Assembly: GCA_003224135.1 (NCBI GenBank)
Contig: QHYO01000794.1
Span: 1 to 12,479, forward strand
Direction: 5' to 3'
DNA length: 12,479 bases
Origin: Acidobacteriota bacterium
GTDB lineage: Bacteria; Acidobacteriota; Terriglobia; Acidiferrales; UBA7541
Shown here piece by piece: positions 6,637-12,479 of this stretch. The notes beneath the pieces were generated by a model. That model was given only the letters and a program-made list of their open reading frames with translations, made no database searches and was not told the origin of the DNA. Within the stretch, counting starts at the first letter, position 1, and every line of letters starts with the position of its first letter. Made by a program: the position numbers and the translations under genes.

Positions 6637-6777
6637 ATGGCCGTTTCTTGGGAGATAACCCATTCAGTCGAGACGAACGCAAGTCCTGCCTTCGCTTGGA
6701 ATCGGGCGGACCTGAAAAGGAGGGATGCGATGGCAAGATACGGAAAGCTGTCTCGCCGGGCCCTGGTGTGGCGGTAA
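6637..6777 (+). pseudogene. SRPBCC (START-like) family N-terminal fragment
   Basis: A short plus-strand frame starts ATG GCC with GAGGAG nine bases upstream and reads AVSWEITHSVETNASPAFAWN. W-E-x-x-H-S-V-E-T-x-A-S-x-x-F-A-W is the usual beginning of SRPBCC/polyketide-cyclase-2-like proteins of about 140-150 residues. After AFAWN the family-like sequence stops and the frame continues with unrelated basic residues to a stop at 46 aa. The gene keeps its ribosome site and first strand but has lost about two thirds of the domain. A truncated relic; expression of a 46-residue peptide is possible but there is no evidence of function. Confidence 0.6.
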
Positions 6778-6888
6778 ATTCGTTGTGTCCAGGATAGCAG
6801 AAGCGTAGGCTATAAGAGTCAAATGGTCTAAATTGGAAATTCCGGATAATTCTTGGTCGGCGACTCATTAAGTGTCTGGAGCAATAAC

Positions 6889-8040
6889 ATGGCGTACTCA
6901 AAGCCTGACAATCAGGTCGCTGTGTCCACGCTTCTGATAAATTTGATGATTTCTGTGGTTTTTTGCTTCGGTTCGGCTGTCTCCATACAGGCTCAAGATA
7001 CTCAGCGAAACAGCAGCGACGAATCCTGGTCGGCGACCACCGAGACTTCCGTAAGCAACGCCAATCCGTCGCGGACGACCGAGAGTCACGTCAAGTCCGG
7101 CAACCGGAGTGTGGATAAACAGAAGGTGGAAGTGCTTGGGCTCAACGGCCGGTACCAGCCCGATTCCGAAACCGAGAAGGAGACTGTTCGAGTAGATGCC
7201 GCGACGACACGTACAGTGGTGCGCACTTACAAGTGGGATGGAAATGGACAAAGGAAACTGGCGCGGGTGACGGAAGAGGAAGCACGAAGCACAGCAAGCG
7301 GCGATGCTCAAACAGTACGCACGACTTTGAGCTCTGATGTGAATGGGAGCCTTCGGGTTGTGCAACGCGAGACCGCGGATACGAGAAAGACAAGCCCGGA
7401 CGTGCAGGAGACGAAAACCACGGTTTACCTCGCGGACGGTAACGGCGGCTTCACTACGTTCCGGCAGACGCAGGAGTTGCAAAAGCGCAGCGCTGACCAC
7501 AGACTCGAAGAGAAGACGACAACGCTACTGCCAGATGGCAACGGCAACTGGAAAGAGGGCGAAGGAAAAGAAAAAACAATCGAGGAAGACGGCAAGAATC
7601 GGACCATCGAAGAGCGAGTTTCGCGCCCCGATTTAGAGGGCAGACTTTCAGAATCTTCACGCACCGTTGCCGAGGAGACAGAAACCACCGCAGGAGAGAA
7701 AAGCAACACCATCGACACATATTCTATGAATGTTCCTGGATTAGCTGGCGACGGCCGCCTGCATCTGAACCAGCGAGTCACGACCGTGCAGAAAAAGAAT
7801 TCAGACGGAGAAACAACCGAGCAGCAGGTCGAGGAGCCCAATCCGGGTAATCCGAATGACGGTCGGCAGGTACGCGCAAAAACTAAGTATATTGTGCGGT
7901 ATGGTGCTTCCGGTACGCAGCAGACAAACACCATTCAAGTGCGTGACGGTAACGGCCATTTAAGCGTGGTCTCCGTCGATACGCGGAAATCAGACCAGGT
8001 TCCTCCTGCTGCGCAAACACCCTCGGATAAACCCCAATAG
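6889..8040 (+). CDS. Secreted protein built of ~33-residue DGNG repeats, 383 aa, function unknown
   Basis: Extracellular or periplasmic protein of unknown role. ATG 6889 is chosen over the in-frame TTG at 6853 because TGGAG lies eight bases upstream and the signal peptide starts there: hydrophobic VAVSTLLINLMISVVFCFGS (11-30), likely cleaved after an AQ near residue 36. The mature part is polar, rich in Thr, Glu, Arg, Lys and Asn, with no cysteine. A repeat of about 33 residues recurs, each copy a T-x-T/V-x strand, then a turn (LNGR, DGNG, DVNG, DGNG, DGNG, DLEG, GDGR, DGNG), then another strand. Turns start near residues 84, 117, 150, 183, 216, 248, 287 and 353; the last interval is two periods. 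This suggests a beta-hairpin rod or solenoid. No enzyme motif or anchor is visible. I do not recognise a named family, though similar proteins seem to occur in Acidobacteriota. Confidence 0.85.
   Translation: MAYSKPDNQVAVSTLLINLMISVVFCFGSAVSIQAQDTQRNSSDESWSATTETSVSNANPSRTTESHVKSGNRSVDKQKVEVLGLNGRYQPDSETEKETVRVDAATTRTVVRTYKWDGNGQRKLARVTEEEARSTASGDAQTVRTTLSSDVNGSLRVVQRETADTRKTSPDVQETKTTVYLADGNGGFTTFRQTQELQKRSADHRLEEKTTTLLPDGNGNWKEGEGKEKTIEEDGKNRTIEERVSRPDLEGRLSESSRTVAEETETTAGEKSNTIDTYSMNVPGLAGDGRLHLNQRVTTVQKKNSDGETTEQQVEEPNPGNPNDGRQVRAKTKYIVRYGASGTQQTNTIQVRDGNGHLSVVSVDTRKSDQVPPAAQTPSDKPQ
7138..7960 (+). repeat. In-gene array of ~99-bp units coding the 33-residue repeat
   Basis: The turn motifs (D-x-N-G or variants) are spaced 33, 33, 33, 33 and 32 residues apart in the first six units, then about 39 and 66. 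Conservation is at protein level only: the nucleotide units have diverged, so this is an ancient duplication, not a recent DNA repeat. The irregular spacing in the last third suggests insertions or one eroded unit near residues 320-325. Confidence 0.7.
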
Positions 8041-8224
8041 CGCGCGTAAGAGCAGTTTCACATCTAGCTCGGAAAAATCCAATTTGCGCTCTACTGCATA
8101 CCTAGCCAGTTTCACCTCAAAACAGCGCAAACTGCTTGGGATTACTGGTTGGTGATAGACAGCTTTATTGGGGGACACAACTTCCAAAAAATTTCTCTCA
8201 TTGCGTGTGAACTGCAGTTTGAAA

Positions 8225-8265
8225 AGTGGTGTGCCCCGGGGACGATTTTAGAACTTTTCTAGCCG
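8225..8265 (-). repeat. Degenerate tRNA-3'-end-like relic C (pairs with 3486-3526)
   Basis: Same orientation as relic A and sharing AGTGGTG at the outer end, GGGGACGATTTTA in the middle, and an AAC-TTTCT-like inner part. On the minus strand it ends GGGGCACACCACT. No integrase remnant is recognisable beside it. Alignment is by eye, about three quarters identical over 42 bases. Confidence 0.45.
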
Positions 8266-8500
8266 ACTTCGTTTCCGCTTGGCCCTATCCTGTGTACCCA
8301 TGGGCCGCTTCTTTTTAATGAGATCATGGAATCGCAGACCAAGAGTTGAGCTATGTGTACAAACGGGGATCGCAACGGGTGTCCGCTGGACGGAGAGATC
8401 ATGGATGCCTGGAGAAGGGCCGTAGACGACCTGGGAATCGGTGTCGAGATTCCGAAATAGACAAGAGCCTTCGTCTGCAAGTATCTGGTAAAAAGGACTA

Positions 8501-8515
8501 GGAAGTGGTGCACCC
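8501..8515 (-). repeat. Short copy of the half-tRNA outer end
   Basis: GGAAGTGGTGCACCC here differs at one base from GGAAGTGGTGCGCCC at 5071-5085, then similarity ends. It is too short to be independent evidence, but its orientation matches the other relics. Confidence 0.3.
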
Positions 8516-8587
8516 AAGGTACTGTGATAGGTACATAGCGACGAAGAATGGACCGTCTTCTACTACGCCTTCGATCAGGATTAGCAG

Positions 8588-9994
8588 ATGAGCACCCAAC
8601 AAGGAAAGGTTCCAGGTATCCGACGGGAAGGATCGAGCGTTCTTGGGCCGAGTATTGAAGTGCGCATGAGCCAGGGGAAAGCCCTGCGGGAAAGAGTTTC
8701 CCGAACTTCCCACGCCGAGTGGTCCGCTCCCTCCGCCCGTCCCGATCCCATCAAGGTACTGCGGCACTCAGGCCGCGGCCGTCTCCCCGAGCTCTTACCG
8801 ATCCGGTACGGCCGGATGCGGCAATCGCCTTTTGCGTTTTTCCGGGGTTCCGCGGCAGTGATGGCGTGGGATTTGTCCAAAACCCCCGCGACAGGAATTC
8901 GCGTGCAGGCGTGCGGCGATTGCCACGTAGCGAATTTTGGCGGCTTTGCGAGCCCCGAGCGGCAGCTGCTGTTCGACATCAACGATTTCGATGAAACGCT
9001 TCCGGCGCCGTGGGAATGGGACGTCAAGCGCCTAGCGGCGAGTGTTGTCCTCGCGTCTCGTGAACTCGGCATGGGCGGCGGGCGCTGCGGCGATGCCGTG
9101 CTTACGATGGCGGAATCGTATCGTCAGCATATGCGCGAGTACGCGCAAATGCGCGCGCTTGAGGTGTGGTATTCGCATATGGACGCCGAGGTGTTCATTG
9201 AAGAAGCGAAGAGGGTGGCGGCCAGAAAACGCTGGCAGCAAGTCGAGGAGCAAGCGCGGCTCCAGACCGCGGAGCACATACTTCCTAAAATCGCGGACGT
9301 GATAAACGGGCGGACGCGGATCGTCGATCATCCCCCACTTGTGTACCACCCACGTGCGAGCGAGTTGATGCGGAAGCACGTGACCCAAATGTTCCACTGC
9401 TACCGCGAGACGCTTCCGGGAGACCGGCGTGTGATTCTGGACCGCTACCACATTATCGATGTTGCGAGGAAAGTGGTGGGAGTGGGCAGCGTAGGAACGC
9501 GCTGCGACGTGGCCCTGCTGATGGCCAGTGAGCACGACCCGATGCTGCTGCAATTCAAAGAGGCGCTCCCTTCGGTGCTCGAGCCGTACGCGGGCAAGAG
9601 CCGATATGCCAATCACGGCGAGCGTGTGGTGACGGGGCAGCGCATGCTGCAATCGGCGAGCGACGTGTTCCTTGGGTGGACGCGCGACGACAAAGGCCGC
9701 GACTATTATTTCCGCCAGCTCCTCGACATGAAAATGAAGATTGATCTCGACAACATGACGAAAGACGCCTGGCTCGAGTACGTTGAGATCTGCGGCTGGA
9801 CACTGGCCCGCGCACACGCGCGGACAGGCGACGCAGCACTGATCGGCGGATACCTGGGGAAAAACGATGCATTCGATTCAGCCCTCGCGAAATTTGCGGC
9901 CTCCTATGCCGACCAAGCCGAGCGCGACCATGCGACCTTGGTGAAAGCGATTCGCGCCGGGCGGCTGAAAGCGCGAAACACAGCAGACAGTTAG
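8588..9994 (+). CDS. DUF2252 family protein, 468 aa
   Basis: Full-length member of DUF2252, a widespread bacterial family of unknown function with distant resemblance to kinase/phosphotransferase folds. Conserved blocks in order: RYGRMRQSPFAFFRGSAAVM (73-92), ACGDCHVANFGGF (108-120), LLFDINDFDETLPAPWEWD (127-145), KRLAASVVLASRE (147-159). Later come ARKVVGVGSVGTRC (a Gly-rich turn), NHGERVVTGQRMLQSASDVF and CGWTLARAHARTGDAAL. The Asp and His of GDCHVANFG and the acids of DINDFDE are the likely functional residues. ATG 8588 has AGGA seven bases upstream, and the early N-terminus (EVRMSQGKALRERVSR) fits the family. It stands alone: a long spacer precedes it and the half-tRNA/MFS junction follows. 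Cytoplasmic; no signal peptide. Confidence 0.93.
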   Translation: MSTQQGKVPGIRREGSSVLGPSIEVRMSQGKALRERVSRTSHAEWSAPSARPDPIKVLRHSGRGRLPELLPIRYGRMRQSPFAFFRGSAAVMAWDLSKTPATGIRVQACGDCHVANFGGFASPERQLLFDINDFDETLPAPWEWDVKRLAASVVLASRELGMGGGRCGDAVLTMAESYRQHMREYAQMRALEVWYSHMDAEVFIEEAKRVAARKRWQQVEEQARLQTAEHILPKIADVINGRTRIVDHPPLVYHPRASELMRKHVTQMFHCYRETLPGDRRVILDRYHIIDVARKVVGVGSVGTRCDVALLMASEHDPMLLQFKEALPSVLEPYAGKSRYANHGERVVTGQRMLQSASDVFLGWTRDDKGRDYYFRQLLDMKMKIDLDNMTKDAWLEYVEICGWTLARAHARTGDAALIGGYLGKNDAFDSALAKFAASYADQAERDHATLVKAIRAGRLKARNTADS

Positions 9995-10138
9995 CCGATC
10001 TTAAGTGACGGGTGATTTCCACCTTCCATCTCTATCTTCCCAAAACGGCAAAAGACGGTGCTAGACAGTCCTAGCTTGCCAGAGGCAAACCTGAGGCAAA
10101 CTTGGACGCCGGGTGGTCCATAGAAAACATCGTTTTTA

Positions 10139-10183
10139 TTGTGCGCCCGGAGGGACTCGAACTCTTGACCTTCTGGTTCGAAG
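10139..10183 (-). repeat. 3'-half tRNA-Arg-like sequence, att-site-like relic (copy 2)
   Basis: On the minus strand: anticodon loop CTTCGAA, CCAGAAGGTC, T-loop GAGTTCGAGTCCC, acceptor CTCCGGGCGCAC. As in copy 1, only the part from the anticodon loop onward is tRNA-like; upstream on the minus strand is an MFS transporter fragment. The terminal CCA is mutated (CAA) and the T-stem has mismatches. Same orientation as copy 1, so the two are direct repeats about 5.06 kb apart. The anticodon loop would read TCG rather than ACG, also an arginine anticodon. Confidence 0.7.
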
Positions 10184-10186
10184 CCT

Positions 10187-10366
10187 CGCGTGCCCACCGG
10201 GCACTAGCCACTGTGAAGCCCAATTGCGCAGGAGACAGTGCGAACAAGATCCGCAGCGAGTGCCTCGTCCCCGCGATGACCGCCGTGTCGAAACCAAACA
10301 GCAATCCACCAAGGGCTCCGACCAGGATGCCCCGTACCTGGCGACGGAACTGCCGAACCGTTGACA
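10187..10366 (-). pseudogene. Sugar-porter MFS transporter N-terminal fragment joined to the half-tRNA
   Basis: The minus strand reads RQFRRQVRGILVGALGGLLF, then GFDTAVIAG, then ALSPAQLGFTVASARWA. GALGGLLFGFDTAVIAG is the first transmembrane segment of XylE/GalP-type sugar porters, and LSPAQLGFTVASALWG-type sequence starts the second. Similarity ends within about ten bases of the tRNA anticodon loop, so only about 60 of some 450-500 residues remain and the rest is replaced by the half-tRNA. The frame could start upstream (ATG 10475), but that leader has no family likeness and no clear ribosome site. A host gene broken by recombination is the simplest reading. Confidence 0.72.
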
Positions 10367-10383
10367 GACGGTAGAGTAGTCTA

Positions 10384-10664
10384 GTTGACAATAACTGCGG
10401 CGCAGTATATGGTCTGGAGCAATCAGAAGGCGCGGTCATGAACGTCACTCTCCGCAATTCCCGCATCGCTGCCACTATCCCGTCTTCAATTCCACTTGTC
10501 GCCGGACGCGGAACTCGTATCAGGATTTGTCTGACGAGAGTGAAATGCTACGCACGCGTCGCTGGGGGTTTTGACAAAAAAGCTCCTGATAGACGAACGC
10601 TAGGATATTTATTTTTCGGACTGTAGCGCAACGAAATCAACTCATTCGGATGAAAGGAGTGGTT
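10384..10664. other. Upstream region of the sedolisin gene, no gene recognised
   Basis: Contains TTGACA (10385-10390) with TATATG 15 bases later, and a second TTGACA at 10571-10576 without a good -10 at 16-18 bases. Either could serve the sedolisin gene, but neither is convincing. A 62-codon open frame at 10438-10626 has no protein-family likeness or ribosome site and is not called. Confidence 0.35.
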
Positions 10665-12413
10665 ATGGCGGACTCAAGAAAGCGCGTGGTTGTCCCCGGT
10701 AGCGAGAAGAAGGCCTTGCCGAATGCGAAAATCGTGGGCAAGTTGGATCCGAACGAGCGCATCGAAATCACGGTCGTGATTCGTCCCCGAAGCGACGCCG
10801 CGCCGAACGGTAGAGTGGCCGCCTCGGCAAGCGACACAAGCAGACAGCTGCCCGAGCAACGACAATACCTTTCTCGGGAGTCATTTGCGGCCGAGCGCGG
10901 TGCCGACCCTAAAGATGTGGTACAAGTCGAGGCCTTTGCAAAGGAACACAACCTCACCGTGGTAGAGGCTAGTCTGCAGAAACGTGCCATCCGGCTTGCT
11001 GGAACGATTCGAGATCTGACGGCAGCATTCGAACCAAATCTGAAGAAGTCTAGGGTCGGAAGCAGGATCGTGCGCATGCGAACCGGTGGCATTTCCGTGC
11101 CCACGGATCTCAAAGATGTTGTGGTGGCCGTAATGGGGTTCGATGATCGTCCCGCGGCGAGACCACACGTTCGGTTCTTGAGCGAGTCGAGTGGCAACAC
11201 CGGACGCAAGACGGCAGCCTCCAAGGGCAGTAAAAAACCGCGCGCGACAAAACCAGAAAAAAAGGGCGCGAAGCCACATGCTGGTGGTGGCAGCAGTTTC
11301 GATCCCCCCGAGGTCGCTCGCCTATACGACTTTCCGCCAAACCTGCAAGGCGAGGGCCAGTGTATCGGCATTATCGAACTGAATGACTTCGATCAGGATC
11401 ATAACCCTACGGGGACGGGCTTTAGCCTGAGCGATCTTAAAACATACTTTGCTTCGCTTGGAGTCCCGGTCCCCAACGTCAACGCGATTGGTGTTTCCAG
11501 TAACGATGGAACGGGTGCGAATGTGCCGGGAACCGATGCGAACGCGGATGGAGAAGTAATGTTGGATATCGAGGTAGCCGGTGCAGTGGCCCCCAAAGCC
11601 AATATCGCCGTCTATTTTGCGCTTAACACCGACGACGGATTCCTTGCTGCGCTTAACACTGCTTTGCATGACAACGTCCGGAAGCCTTCCGTGATTTCCA
11701 TCAGCTGGGGATCTTCGGAAGATGCGAACACGCAGCAAGCACTGACTGCGTTTAACCAAGCGCTGCAGGACGCTGCCGCTTTGGGAGTCACTGTCTGTTG
11801 TTCTGCGGGAGACGACGGCTCCTCGGACATTCGGAAGCCGGCAGATCGGGATGGCGCTCCGCATGTAGATTTTCCGGCATCGAGCCCGTTTGCTTTGGCC
11901 TGTGGAGGAACAAGGCTAGTGGGATCAGGAGCGAGCATTGCCGATGAAACCGTTTGGAACGATGGAAGGGGCGCTACAGGCGGAGGGGTCAGCAACCATT
12001 TCCCTCGGCCAGCATATCAATCAACGTCGGGCGTCCCGAAATCCCCCACCGGCAACGTGGGGCGCGGGGTGCCCGACGTCGCCGGGGACGCCGACCCACA
12101 TACGGGATACAATGTGAGACTCGTAGGTGGCGACCCAGACATCATCGGCGGTACGAGTGCAGTTGCTCCGTTGTGGGCCGGACTAATTGCTCTAATGAAC
12201 GAGGGCCTATCGAAACAGGGCAAACCCCCAGTGGGCCTCATAAACCCCATCCTCTATCAGTTGCCGGCCGCGTCATCCAGCTTTCACGACATCGTAAACG
12301 GTAACAATGATCTGGAGGGCCTTGGTAAATACGCAGCGCGCCCCTCGTGGGATCCGTGCACAGGGCTCGGAAGTCCAGACGGTAAGGCGCTCGCGGCCGC
12401 CATTGGAGTCTAG
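10665..12413 (+). CDS. Kumamolisin-type sedolisin (peptidase S53, serine-carboxyl peptidase) with pro-domain, 582 aa
   Basis: Acid-active endopeptidase precursor. ATG 10665 is preferred over ATG 10650 because AGGAG (10655-10659) sits five bases before it. In the 582-aa numbering, the pro-kumamolisin domain occupies about 1-175, starting RKRVVVPGSE and DPNERIEITVVIRPR. A Lys-rich linker (about 180-207) follows. The catalytic domain starts at FDPPEVARLYDFP. Catalytic residues: Glu297 and Asp301 in GEVMLDIE, Asp383 in CSAGDDGSS (oxyanion), and Ser498 in GGTSAVAPLWAG. Their spacings (4, 82, 115) agree with kumamolisin (4, 82, 114). Calcium-site elements HDIVNGNND and WDPCTGLG are near the C-terminus. 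As in many kumamolisins no classical signal peptide is seen, so the export route is unclear. Intact, probably functional, and monocistronic as far as visible. Confidence 0.95.
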   Translation: MADSRKRVVVPGSEKKALPNAKIVGKLDPNERIEITVVIRPRSDAAPNGRVAASASDTSRQLPEQRQYLSRESFAAERGADPKDVVQVEAFAKEHNLTVVEASLQKRAIRLAGTIRDLTAAFEPNLKKSRVGSRIVRMRTGGISVPTDLKDVVVAVMGFDDRPAARPHVRFLSESSGNTGRKTAASKGSKKPRATKPEKKGAKPHAGGGSSFDPPEVARLYDFPPNLQGEGQCIGIIELNDFDQDHNPTGTGFSLSDLKTYFASLGVPVPNVNAIGVSSNDGTGANVPGTDANADGEVMLDIEVAGAVAPKANIAVYFALNTDDGFLAALNTALHDNVRKPSVISISWGSSEDANTQQALTAFNQALQDAAALGVTVCCSAGDDGSSDIRKPADRDGAPHVDFPASSPFALACGGTRLVGSGASIADETVWNDGRGATGGGVSNHFPRPAYQSTSGVPKSPTGNVGRGVPDVAGDADPHTGYNVRLVGGDPDIIGGTSAVAPLWAGLIALMNEGLSKQGKPPVGLINPILYQLPAASSSFHDIVNGNNDLEGLGKYAARPSWDPCTGLGSPDGKALAAAIGV

Positions 12414-12479
12414 ACTCGGACGCCTTCAAACAGATGGGAGCGCCCTTTCTCAACGAAGCCAGGGCTAGGCTTGCACTTC

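Larger units (their letters stand above)
8041..8587. other. 547-base spacer with weak relics, no convincing gene
   Basis: Holds relic C (8225-8265) and a short match to the half-tRNA end region at 8501-8515. The only plus-strand short frame with protein-like composition is 8353-8460 (35 codons: MCTNGDRNGCPLDGEIMDAW, then RRAVDDLGIGVEIPK); it follows an in-frame stop, has no clear ribosome site and matches nothing I recognise. Just before the DUF2252 start, another frame reads EEWTVFYYAFDQD and stops, possibly the tail of a lost gene. No clear terminator or promoter. Confidence 0.5.

Noticed and set aside
7425..7934. A 169-codon Ser/Phe-rich minus-strand frame
   Set aside because: Antisense to the 33-residue-repeat protein; its composition simply mirrors Glu/Lys/Thr-rich coding.
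8248..8517. Overlapping minus-strand frames of 84-89 codons in the 8.0-8.6 kb spacer
   Set aside because: Two frames of equal length compete, neither with a ribosome site or recognisable family, and they run through relic C.
9032..9817. A 261-codon minus-strand frame
   Set aside because: Antisense to the DUF2252 gene, His/Arg-rich, with no recognisable motif or ribosome site.
10571..10610. TTGACA followed by TAGGATATTTATT as a sedolisin promoter
   Set aside because: The nearest -10-like sequence is about 24 bases from the TTGACA, outside normal sigma-70 spacing.
10438..10626. A 62-codon plus-strand frame before the sedolisin gene
   Set aside because: No ribosome site, no domain similarity and a composition unlike the neighbouring genes.
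10637..11371. A 244-codon minus-strand frame opposite the sedolisin pro-domain
   Set aside because: Shadow of the S53 pro-domain; low-complexity composition and no family likeness.
1..12479. CRISPR array, insertion sequence or defence-gene cluster
   Set aside because: I saw no regularly spaced direct repeats, no transposase with terminal inverted repeats, and no nuclease, helicase or reverse-transcriptase genes.

Overview
The window looks like chromosomal DNA of a soil-type Acidobacteriota. This rests on protein types, not on a database search: a large CarboxypepD_reg/TonB-dependent (Oar-like) outer-membrane receptor with the LPLNGR plug motif, a kumamolisin-type sedolisin, a DUF2252 protein, an exported SAM methyltransferase and a secreted DGNG-repeat protein. 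Base composition is moderately GC-rich throughout, and no rRNA or complete tRNA gene is visible.

Layout, left to right. (1) 1-2584, minus: a TonB-dependent receptor that runs off the left edge, so its C-terminus is missing. (2) 2801-3367, plus: a divergently transcribed, membrane-anchored BCP/PrxQ-like peroxiredoxin. (3) 3370-5702: a zone of relics around two intact small enzymes. Relics are the C-terminal tail of a tyrosine integrase, tRNA-3'-end-like repeats, the C-terminal half of a VapC/PIN toxin, a frameshifted higB-higA toxin-antitoxin pair and a 3'-half tRNA-Arg. The intact genes are a SnoaL-like NTF2-fold protein and a VOC/glyoxalase-fold protein, both on the minus strand. (4) 5937-8040, plus: an exported methyltransferase, a truncated SRPBCC (START-like) fragment, and a secreted protein built on a 33-residue DGNG repeat. 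(5) 8041-8587: non-coding spacer with two more weak relics. (6) 8588-9994, plus: a full-length DUF2252 protein. (7) 9995-10664: a second 3'-half tRNA-Arg joined directly to a fragment of a sugar-porter MFS gene. (8) 10665-12413, plus: a complete pro-kumamolisin-type serine-carboxyl peptidase with all four catalytic residues at family spacing.

The intact genes do not form an obvious pathway and look like independent transcription units, several with good Shine-Dalgarno sites. The unifying theme is genome history. Roughly 3.37-10.2 kb looks like an old integration hotspot, where tyrosine-integrase elements using a tRNA-Arg 3' end arrived and decayed, leaving half-tRNAs, an integrase tail, toxin-antitoxin debris and cut-off host genes. 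I see no convincing new multi-gene defence or biosynthetic system. The most distinctive intact object is the 33-residue-repeat secreted protein; the most informative structure is the set of att-like half-tRNA copies and gene-fragment junctions.
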